DNA from: Geobacter sp.
GTDB lineage: Bacteria; Desulfobacterota; Desulfuromonadia; Geobacterales; DSM-12255
Reading direction: 5' to 3'
Length of the DNA: 5,055 bases
Assembly (NCBI GenBank): GCA_012026855.1
Contig: VEOV01000056.1
Span: 1-5,055 of the forward strand
In this document: piece after piece, positions 1 to 4,540 of the stretch
Layout: the number at the start of each line of letters is the position of its first letter
How positions within the stretch are numbered: the stretch's first letter is position 1
Notes under the pieces: model-generated
What the model saw: the letters and a program-made list of their open reading frames with translations, nothing else
Told to the model about the DNA's origin: nothing
Databases searched by the model: none
Position numbers and translations under genes: made by a program

Positions 1-472
1 CAGTGGCAGCTACTCCTGAGGCAAGGCCGGATACTATGGCGATCCCCTGCTCGGCAAGTTCCTGTGACAGTCGCTTCGTAGTTGAAAGGCCGTAGTCGCT
101 GGCCCGGCGGGAACCGACAACGGCAATGGCAGTGGCAGGTGGCGGGAGTTTCCCTTTCAGGTAGAAATAGGGGGGCGGATCGGGAATTTCCTTCAGTAAC
201 TGCGGGTAATCCTCATCGAGAAGGGTTACGATGCTTGCTCCGCTCCGCTCAAGGGCTGCAACGCCTTTTTCGGCCTCCTGGTGGTAGTTGTGGCTCTTGA
301 CGGCCGCGGCAATTCCGGCCCTGACCCCTTCGACAGCGGCGAGTTCGCCGTGGGAGGCGGCAAGAACCTTTGACGGTGAGCCGAACTGCTCCAGAAGTCG
401 TCGAAAGGTTACATTGCCCACATTAGGAATGCTTTTCAGGGCAAACCAGTAATAGGGGGCGTCTATCTCCAT
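1..472 (-). CDS. dprA: DNA-processing protein DprA, N-terminal 157 residues (gene runs off the left edge)
   Basis: DprA (also Smf) binds incoming single-stranded DNA in the cytoplasm and loads RecA during natural transformation. The visible part begins with the SAM/helix-hairpin-helix-like region (about residues 8-60; YWFALKSIPNVG, then LLEQFGSP). It continues with the family segment DEDYPQLLKEIPDPP at 86-100 and YLKGKLP at 104-110. The Rossmann-like core then opens with AVVGSRRASDYG at 117-128 and VSGLASG at 147-153. The ATG lies 11 nt after the stop of the LysM gene and has no clear Shine-Dalgarno, which suggests translational coupling. It is preferred because conserved family sequence begins within ten residues of it. 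Family members are usually 300-400 residues, so about half the protein is missing here. The usual SGLARGID segment reads SGLASGVAAT, with Ala where Asp is normal. Confidence 0.95.
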   Translation of the reverse strand, partial: MEIDAPYYWFALKSIPNVGNVTFRRLLEQFGSPSKVLAASHGELAAVEGVRAGIAAAVKSHNYHQEAEKGVAALERSGASIVTLLDEDYPQLLKEIPDPPPYFYLKGKLPPPATAIAVVGSRRASDYGLSTTKRLSQELAEQGIAIVSGLASGVAAT

Positions 473-483
473 GGCAGGCGGGG

Positions 484-1563
484 TCAACGTCCCTTCTTCA
501 TCTCCAGACGGTCACCCCGGTAGATGGTGTCAATGCTCTTGACTACCAGTGCCGTTGATGTGTTTTCACCGGTCTCTACCACCACCAGGGCGCCAAGCAC
601 ATCTACCGGCAGGTCATAGTCCTGTGCGGAAAAATAACTGATTTCTACCTTTACCTTTCTTACTACATAAAGGACGTTACCCGGTTGCAGTCCTTGTTTG
701 CTGCCGAGATCGATGTAGGCGATGTCGCCGGCGGAAATCGCCTCCTGGCCGCCTCTCGTTTCAACAATATAGCCTTGCAGATCGCGGTCAGGGGCCTTGA
801 GGGAGACCTCTTTCTTCCTGTCCGCATAGGGGAGCAGGAGGGCGCCCGGTTCGATTTCCAGGAAAGAGTCTGTAATGATGGCTTTTGAACTTTTTTCAGC
901 CATTTCGGTAAGCTGCAGCGTTCCCAGGGGGGCAACCCTGAAACCGAGGATCTGATTGGTTACCGGATGACTGATGGCTGAGTGTTTCTTGTAGACTGAA
1001 TATCGATTGCCGGCTTTGCCGCCGTCCCTGTTGCCGATATCAGTATAAACAACATCGTCAAAGGCAAATATCTGCCGGTTGTGCTGCCCGGCGATCACCT
1101 TGCCGTACAGTTTGAAATCGGTTTCGGCAATAAAGCCCTCTCCGCCTGAAACAGCAAAGCGTCGTTCTTCAACTGCCTTTTCCACAGTTTCCGGTGCCTT
1201 GATCGGCTCGACTGCTGCTTCGGCCGCCTTGGGGGCAGCAGCCTGGACAACTGGCGCTTCTGTCTTTGCAGGAGCCGCCTTGGGGGCAGCTTCTACCTCA
1301 ATCCGGTCAGGGTAAATCCTGAGCTTCTGGCCGGGAAAGATGAAGTGGGGGTTTTTGACCTCTTCGGGATTGCGTGCCCAGAGGTCCGGCCAGTAGTGCG
1401 GGTCTTTCATGAAGCGGTCGGAAAGTCCCCAGAGGGTATCACCCTTCTTGACCGTGTAAATTGTCGCTTCATTTTTTCCCAGGGCGGCAGACAGGTTGCC
1501 GGCGGCAAGGATCATGGTTGCCGCAATGGCTGCGACAGAAAGATTCAGTATTCTCATATTCAT
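484..1563 (-). CDS. Secreted LysM-domain protein, TsaP-like (candidate type IV pilus secretin-associated protein)
   Basis: This 359-residue protein has a signal peptide (residues 1 to about 27, hydrophobic core SVAAIAATMILAAG), so it should act in the periplasm. A LysM domain follows at about 35-84 (YTVKKGDTLWGLSDRF, then NPHFIFPGQKLRIYP), a peptidoglycan-binding fold. An Ala/Pro/Lys/Glu-rich linker covers about 88-132. The C-terminal part (about 145-355) contains two similar modules: VYTDIGNRDGGKAGNRYSVYK at 172-192 and YIDLGSKQGLQPGNVLYVVRK at 283-303. Each is followed by LG-containing beta-rich sequence and a basic/acidic close. Signal peptide, LysM and a long C-terminal domain next to dprA match TsaP, which anchors the type IV pilus secretin to peptidoglycan in Myxococcus and Neisseria. 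That assignment is from remembered architecture and neighbourhood, not a search. The ATG has AAGGAG (1571-1576) 7 nt upstream; a second in-frame ATG two codons later is possible. The gene starts 4 nt after the TPR gene ends. Confidence 0.9.
   Translation of the reverse strand: MNMRILNLSVAAIAATMILAAGNLSAALGKNEATIYTVKKGDTLWGLSDRFMKDPHYWPDLWARNPEEVKNPHFIFPGQKLRIYPDRIEVEAAPKAAPAKTEAPVVQAAAPKAAEAAVEPIKAPETVEKAVEERRFAVSGGEGFIAETDFKLYGKVIAGQHNRQIFAFDDVVYTDIGNRDGGKAGNRYSVYKKHSAISHPVTNQILGFRVAPLGTLQLTEMAEKSSKAIITDSFLEIEPGALLLPYADRKKEVSLKAPDRDLQGYIVETRGGQEAISAGDIAYIDLGSKQGLQPGNVLYVVRKVKVEISYFSAQDYDLPVDVLGALVVVETGENTSTALVVKSIDTIYRGDRLEMKKGR
1223..1290 (-). repeat. Two 17-bp exact direct repeats in the LysM protein linker
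   Basis: GCCGCCTTGGGGGCAGC occurs at 1223-1239 and again at 1274-1290. The copies are 51 bp apart, exactly 17 codons, so both encode AAPKAA in the same frame (residues 92-97 and 109-114). They lie in the Ala/Pro-rich linker between the LysM domain and the C-terminal modules. This is probably a small in-frame duplication in a low-complexity linker rather than a mobile or regulatory element. Confidence 0.75.
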
Positions 1564-1567
1564 TTAA

Positions 1568-2293
1568 CTACTCCTTGCTGCGCCCAAGCTGCTCTTTCGC
1601 TTTTGTGGCAGCTTCACTCAGCGGATACTTTTCCAGCAGAAGTTTCAGCGTACTTGCACCCTTGGCAGGATTGTTGATGGCATACTGGGAGAGTCCAATT
1701 TTCAGAATGGAGTCAGCCGCACGTTTCTCGGCCGGTTTCATCTCCAGAACTCTGGTGAAGGCTTCGATGGCCTCGTTGTAACGCCCCTCGCTATAGTAGC
1801 ACTCACCCAGCCAGAAACGGGCATTGGCCGCATATTCACTTTCAGGGTAGCTGGAGATGAAGTCAGAAAAGGCATCTGCCGCGGCGCCATAGCTGTTGGC
1901 ACTGAAAAGGCCGAATGCTTTCATGTACGCAGCCTGGACAGACTCTTCGCGCCCTTCGGTGACATTTTCCTGATTGACAAGCTCTATGGGACTGTTCTGC
2001 CTGGGGGGCGCTTCAAGCTGCTCCAGACGTCGGACCAGTATTCTGACCTTTTCCTGGAGAGCGTCGTGGGATGCCTGCAGTTCTTTTATGGCAGCCGCCT
2101 GTCTGGCGACAAGCTCCTTCTGTGACACGATGCTGGCGGAAACTTCGGCCAGATCACTCTTGCCGCTGTTGTGCCCCTGCATCACCTGCTCCAGGCGACC
2201 TTCCAGACTGGTCTGCCTTTGCACAAGCAGGTCATTGCCGGCACAGGCAGTCAGTGCAGTTACTATGTACAGTCCGGAGATGATCTTGCGCAA
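1568..2293 (-). CDS. YbgF/CpoB-like TPR lipoprotein, TTG start
   Basis: With a TTG start at 2293 the product is 241 residues and begins as a lipoprotein: MRK, a hydrophobic stretch, then lipobox LTAC with the acylated Cys at 17. Ala at +2 gives no obvious inner-membrane retention signal, so outer-membrane attachment facing the periplasm is likely. Residues about 25-95 are heptad-like and probably form a coiled coil. Three TPR units follow at about 121-152, 154-189 and 190-227 (AFSDFISSYPES, FWLGECYYSEGRYNEAIEAF, LLLEKYPLSEAATKAKEQLG). This is the order seen in YbgF/CpoB, which links Tol-Pal constriction with PBP1B. No tol or pal gene is visible here, so the partner may differ. The frame stays open to an ATG at 2446, but that start would overlap recO by 98 nt and bury the lipobox. 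TTG is chosen because GGGAG lies 8 nt upstream, a good promoter lies just before it, and the signal sequence begins there. Confidence 0.88.
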   Translation of the reverse strand: MRKIISGLYIVTALTACAGNDLLVQRQTSLEGRLEQVMQGHNSGKSDLAEVSASIVSQKELVARQAAAIKELQASHDALQEKVRILVRRLEQLEAPPRQNSPIELVNQENVTEGREESVQAAYMKAFGLFSANSYGAAADAFSDFISSYPESEYAANARFWLGECYYSEGRYNEAIEAFTRVLEMKPAEKRAADSILKIGLSQYAINNPAKGASTLKLLLEKYPLSEAATKAKEQLGRSKE

Positions 2294-2301
2294 GGCGGTG
2301 T

Positions 2302-2306
2302 CTCCC
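2302..2306 (-). promoter_or_regulatory. Ribosome binding site that fixes the TTG start of the TPR lipoprotein
   Basis: GGGAG on the minus strand is followed by 8 nt and then TTG at 2293-2291. No in-frame ATG at this position has such a site. It supports TTG as the start and places translation initiation directly at the lipoprotein signal peptide. Confidence 0.65.
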
Positions 2307-2324
2307 GATAGGAAATTAAGGTCA

Positions 2325-2352
2325 ATTAAAGCCAAATAGCCCGTTTTGTCAA
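2325..2352 (-). promoter_or_regulatory. Predicted sigma70-type promoter between recO and the TPR lipoprotein gene
   Basis: On the minus strand a perfect -35 hexamer TTGACA (2352-2347) is separated by 16 bp from TTTAAT (2330-2325), which matches the -10 consensus at five of six positions. The -35 overlaps the recO stop codon. Transcription would begin near 2318, giving a leader of about 25 nt with the GGGAG site before the TTG. It would let the lipoprotein, LysM and dprA genes be expressed independently of folA-recO. No operator was recognised beside it. Confidence 0.6.
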
Positions 2353-3077
2353 GGGGAAAGCCGCAGGAAGTGAAGTGACTTGAGGGGTTTGGGCAGCAGG
2401 TCGCCGATGAATCTGTCAAGGAACTGTCCGGCCTCCGACCCGGCAACGTCGCTAAAACTTGCAGCGCCGAACCGTCCGGTCTGCAGGGATGTCAACAGCA
2501 GGGCGACTGCAGCCGGGCCCAGACGTTCCCCGGGCAGACCTTTTGCGCAGTCTCTGCACAGGCACCTGTCAACATTCCAGAGGCAGCCGGTGTCAACAAG
2601 GTTTGCTCCACAGCCGGAACAGCTTTCCAGGGGGGGCCTGTATCCCAGAATGTTCAGCAGGTTCATTTCAAAAAAATGCCGGTCAGCAGGTTTGGCTGTG
2701 CCGCTGTCAAGATGCTCAAGATAGGCGGACAGCAGCCGGAAGAGTCTCTGGTTGGGCAGATGTTCAGGGATGAGCGCTGCAGCCAGTTCGCAGGCGTACG
2801 ATGCATGGGCAATGGCGGTGAAGTCTGCCCGTATCCGGGGGTGTACCGTCACGATGTCGCAGTCGCCCAGAGCGGACAGGTTGTCTTTGAGCGCCAGGGT
2901 AACGTTGAGTCGGGCAAAAAGCTCCAGTGCTCCGCCGAAGCGCTTTCGGCTTCTTCTCGCTCCCCTGGCCAAAGCCGATATTTTGCCCAGGTCGCGGCAG
3001 AAGAGGGTGACAATCCGGTCTGCTTCCCGGTAGTCCATGGCCGACAGGATAATGGCCTGGTCACTGACAGTTTTCAT
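2349..3077 (-). CDS. recO: DNA repair protein RecO
   Basis: RecO binds single-stranded DNA and SSB and, with RecR (and RecF), loads RecA at gaps in the cytoplasm. The 242-residue length is typical. The N-terminal OB-fold (about 1-80) carries the family opening AIILSAMDYREADRIVTLFCRDLGKISALARGARRS (given here as its key parts: DYREAD at 15-20, GKISALARGARR at 31-42). The helical part follows, with FEMNLLNILGYRP at 136-148. A zinc-finger-like Cys cluster lies at C153, C156, C172/C174 and C177, a feature of many but not all RecO proteins. Its ATG overlaps the folA stop as ATGA, a 4-nt overlap that implies translational coupling; the upstream GGTGA is only a weak ribosome binding site. Confidence 0.96.
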   Translation of the reverse strand: MKTVSDQAIILSAMDYREADRIVTLFCRDLGKISALARGARRSRKRFGGALELFARLNVTLALKDNLSALGDCDIVTVHPRIRADFTAIAHASYACELAAALIPEHLPNQRLFRLLSAYLEHLDSGTAKPADRHFFEMNLLNILGYRPPLESCSGCGANLVDTGCLWNVDRCLCRDCAKGLPGERLGPAAVALLLTSLQTGRFGAASFSDVAGSEAGQFLDRFIGDLLPKPLKSLHFLRLSP

Positions 3078-3568
3078 GGCTGTTCACCAGAACCGATCCT
3101 GCCGGTACGCCTGTAAACCACGAAGTCGGCCGCAGGGGAGGTTGCGAGCGGTTCTCTGGACTCTTCGGTAAAACAGGGGGGGATCTCCGGGAAGAAGGTG
3201 TCACCGTCAAAGTCAGCGTCGATGACGGTCAGATTGATGACATCGGCCAGCTCAATTGTGTCGCGATAGATCATGCCGCCGCCGCAGATGAAGATTTGAC
3301 CGGCTCCCCCCAGGGCTAATGCCTCTGCAACCGATCCGGCTACCTGACAGCCCGTTGCAGTGAACTTCCGGTTGTTGCTGATGACAATGCTGCTCCGGTC
3401 GGGAAGAGCCTTGCCAATTGATTCGAAGGTTTTTCGCCCCATGACAATGGTGTGCCCGGTGGTCAGTTCCCGGAAACGGCGCAGATCTTCAGGGAGATGC
3501 CACGGCATTTTTCCCTGGTTACCGATTACCCTGTTCCTGCCCATGGCCGCAATGATGGCTACCATCAT
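3074..3568 (-). CDS. folA: Dihydrofolate reductase
   Basis: FolA reduces dihydrofolate to tetrahydrofolate with NADPH in the cytoplasm, sustaining thymidylate, purine and methionine synthesis. The 164-residue product has the normal single-domain length. Visible family features are IAAMGRNRVIGNQGKMPWHLPEDL (catalytic acid D28, equivalent to E. coli D27; Met20-loop residues M21-P22-W23), VMGRKTFESIG at 42-52 with the NADPH-binding GRKT, LPDRSSIVIS at 55-64, ICGGGMIY at 94-101 and DGDTFFPEI at 121-129. The gene opens with two adjacent ATG codons. AGGAGG lies 5 nt before the first and 8 nt before the second, so M2 may be the true start. It is first in the leftward gene run and overlaps recO by 4 nt. 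The DnaA-box cluster lies about 140 bp upstream of its start. Confidence 0.97.
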   Translation of the reverse strand: MMVAIIAAMGRNRVIGNQGKMPWHLPEDLRRFRELTTGHTIVMGRKTFESIGKALPDRSSIVISNNRKFTATGCQVAGSVAEALALGGAGQIFICGGGMIYRDTIELADVINLTVIDADFDGDTFFPEIPPCFTEESREPLATSPAADFVVYRRTGRIGSGEQP

Positions 3569-3573
3569 CAGCT

Positions 3574-3579
3574 CCTCCT
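3574..3579 (-). promoter_or_regulatory. Strong ribosome binding site of folA
   Basis: A consensus AGGAGG on the minus strand precedes two tandem ATG codons. Spacing is 5 nt to the first (3568) and 8 nt to the second (3565); the second spacing is nearer the optimum. It is the best ribosome binding site in the window. Confidence 0.7.
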
Positions 3580-3683
3580 GGTGCTGACTCTAGCAGATAA
3601 CCGGCCGAGTAGCCAGAGGGTAAATTCTTGACTCTGCGGCCTTTATTATGTAGTTAGCTAGCTGTGTCCGAGCCTGGCCAGTC

Positions 3684-3707
3684 AGCTGTTAACAGGCATC
3701 AACAGCT
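3684..3707. repeat. Inverted repeat AGCTGTT...AACAGCT containing a 10-bp perfect palindrome
   Basis: AGCTGTT at 3684-3690 is the reverse complement of AACAGCT at 3701-3707, with a 10-bp spacer. The left arm is also part of the perfect palindrome CTGTTAACAG at 3686-3695. It ends two bases before the first DnaA box. It may be an operator for a dimeric regulator or an accessory element of the DnaA cluster. There is no following T-run, so a terminator is unlikely. Confidence 0.5.
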
Positions 3708-3709
3708 TG

Positions 3710-3749
3710 TGTGGATAATCTTGTGGATAACTGCAAAAGCTGTGGATAA
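3710..3749 (-). promoter_or_regulatory. Cluster of three perfect DnaA boxes
   Basis: The 9-mer TGTGGATAA, the complement of the strong DnaA box TTATCCACA, occurs without mismatch at 3710-3718, 3722-3730 and 3741-3749. All three point the same way; start-to-start distances are 12 and 19 bp. The first two form a 12-bp tandem unit. The third, CTGTGGATAAC, has the same immediate flanks as I recall for box R1 of E. coli oriC. AT-rich patches lie on both sides (about 3641-3660 and 3812-3828). Binding by DnaA is well supported by the consensus; whether the outcome is regulation, titration or origin function cannot be read here. Confidence 0.82.
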
Positions 3750-3787
3750 CGCAGAGGAATCTCTGTTCATTGACGCTTTGCAATGAA

Positions 3788-3817
3788 ATGACCTGCTTCG
3801 TCTATCGTGCTGATAAT
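3788..3817 (+). promoter_or_regulatory. Predicted promoter of the glycosyltransferase-like gene
   Basis: ATGACC (3788-3793, four of six matches to the -35 consensus) is followed after 18 bp by GATAAT (3812-3817, five of six to the -10). Transcription would start near 3824, inside or just after a T7 run at 3822-3828, giving a very short leader before the TTG at 3842. The spacing and -35 are not ideal, so this is tentative. Confidence 0.4.
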
Positions 3818-3831
3818 ATTGTTTTTTTACT

Positions 3832-3835
3832 GGAG
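3832..3835 (+). promoter_or_regulatory. Ribosome binding site deciding the TTG start of the glycosyltransferase-like gene
   Basis: GGAG is followed by 6 nt and then TTG at 3842, which is in frame with the long coding region. An ATG at 3838 lies only 2 nt after GGAG and in another frame, where it meets a stop after six codons. It is too close to be the favoured start. Confidence 0.5.
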
Positions 3836-3841
3836 ATATGA

Positions 3842-4540
3842 TTGTCGACTTCTGCTAAGCCACGGACAGGCGCTGCCGGCCGTGGCCTGATACTTTTTGC
3901 CAAAAAACCGTCCGCCGGGATGGTAAAGACCAGACTTGTGCCCCTTCTCACCCTGGAAGAGGCCGCCAGCCTCTACGAATGCATGCTCCATGATGCCATT
4001 GACAAGATCGTCAGGCTGCCGGGAATTACGCCGTTTATCTGTTATCAGGACGATCCCGGAGCTGAGCTCTATTTCCGGGACATCGCACCTTCTGTTGAGA
4101 TTTTTCCCCAGCAGAAGGGTGATCTGGGCAAACGGATGCAGCAGGCATTGGCCCGGCTGTTTGCCCGTGGTTTCCGGGAGGTTGCCATTGTGGGCAGTGA
4201 TTCTCCCGATCTTCCCGCGGAAATTATCCACGAGGCTTTTACATCTCTGGAGGATGACCAGACAGACATTGTGTTCGGTCCGGCGGAGGATGGCGGCTAT
4301 TATCTGATTGCCATGAAGAGGCTCTGGAGTGAGCTTTTTACCGGAGTCAACTGGAGCAGCGGGACGGTGCTGGCCGAGAGCCTGGAAATAGCCAGGGACG
4401 CATTCCTCGGAGCGGCTCTGCTGCCTGAGTGGTATGACGTTGACCGGCCGGAGGATCTGAAAAAGCGGACGCTTTTGGATGAGGGCTGCCTGGCGGTGAG
4501 GACAAGGGATTTTCTGCTTCAGCTCAGGGTTTCAACCTGA
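3842..4540 (+). CDS. TIGR04282/DUF2064-family glycosyltransferase-like (nucleotidyltransferase-fold) protein
   Basis: This 232-residue cytoplasmic protein has the GT-A/nucleotidyltransferase fold signature of the family annotated as TIGR04282 (arsenosugar biosynthesis glycosyltransferase) or DUF2064. The order is: nucleotide-binding LILFAKKPSAGMVKTRL at about 16-32, QKGDLGKRMQ at 91-100, metal-site-like VGSDSPDLP at 117-125, GPAEDGGYYLI at 146-156, and YDVDRPEDL at 198-206, a common close in this fold. The family is related to MobA/CofC-type proteins. The arsenosugar label comes from other organisms, and nothing nearby concerns arsenic, so the true substrate is open. The start is TTG, supported by GGAG 6 nt upstream; about 14 residues precede the conserved core. 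The gene is alone on the plus strand, divergent from folA and convergent with ilvA, which its 3' end overlaps by 22 nt. Confidence 0.9.
   Translation: MSTSAKPRTGAAGRGLILFAKKPSAGMVKTRLVPLLTLEEAASLYECMLHDAIDKIVRLPGITPFICYQDDPGAELYFRDIAPSVEIFPQQKGDLGKRMQQALARLFARGFREVAIVGSDSPDLPAEIIHEAFTSLEDDQTDIVFGPAEDGGYYLIAMKRLWSELFTGVNWSSGTVLAESLEIARDAFLGAALLPEWYDVDRPEDLKKRTLLDEGCLAVRTRDFLLQLRVST

Larger units (their letters stand above)
3569..3841. other. Divergent intergenic region between folA and the glycosyltransferase-like gene
   Basis: This 273-bp region is the only sizeable gap in the window. From left to right it holds the folA ribosome binding site and a stretch with no clear structure. Next come an AT-richer patch at about 3641-3660, whose minus strand contains CATAAT as a possible -10 but lacks a matching -35, and the self-complementary AGCTAGCT at 3656-3663. 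It continues with an inverted repeat at 3684-3707, three DnaA boxes at 3710-3749, and a second AT-rich patch at 3812-3828 with a T7 run, which overlaps the likely rightward promoter. No convincing folA promoter could be picked out. No coding frame or RNA gene was recognised. Confidence 0.8.

Noticed and set aside
82..300. 72-residue plus-strand frame opposite dprA
   Set aside because: Arg/Gln/Trp-rich sequence typical of an antisense frame in GC-rich coding DNA, with no start signal.
1345..1781. Plus-strand frames of 110 and 106 residues opposite the LysM and TPR genes
   Set aside because: They cross the junction of two real opposing genes, have no domain or start signal, and overlap each other in different frames.
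1568..2446. The 292-residue form of the TPR protein starting at ATG 2446
   Set aside because: It overlaps recO by 98 nt, runs through the predicted promoter, and its first 51 residues look like antisense-style low-quality sequence in front of a clear lipoprotein signal.
2676..3116. 146-residue plus-strand frame opposite recO and folA
   Set aside because: Both opposing genes are clear family members; this frame has no family features and is best explained as a shadow.
3595..3624. TTTACC-18-TTATCT on the minus strand as the folA promoter
   Set aside because: The -35 matches at four of six positions but the -10 at only two, too weak to list as a feature.
3710..3749. The repeated 9-mers as a CRISPR array or iteron plasmid origin
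   Set aside because: The repeat is too short for CRISPR and exactly matches the DnaA box; no rep gene or spacer pattern is present and the surroundings are core chromosomal genes.
3770..3798. TTGACG at 3770-3775 as the -35 of the rightward promoter
   Set aside because: No acceptable -10 hexamer occurs 16-18 bp downstream.
3822..3828. T7 run as an intrinsic terminator
   Set aside because: No GC-rich hairpin precedes it, and no plus-strand gene lies upstream that would need terminating.
3827..4231. 134-residue minus-strand frame antisense to the glycosyltransferase-like gene
   Set aside because: It lies opposite a well-supported family gene, has no recognisable domain or ribosome binding site, and looks like a codon-bias shadow.
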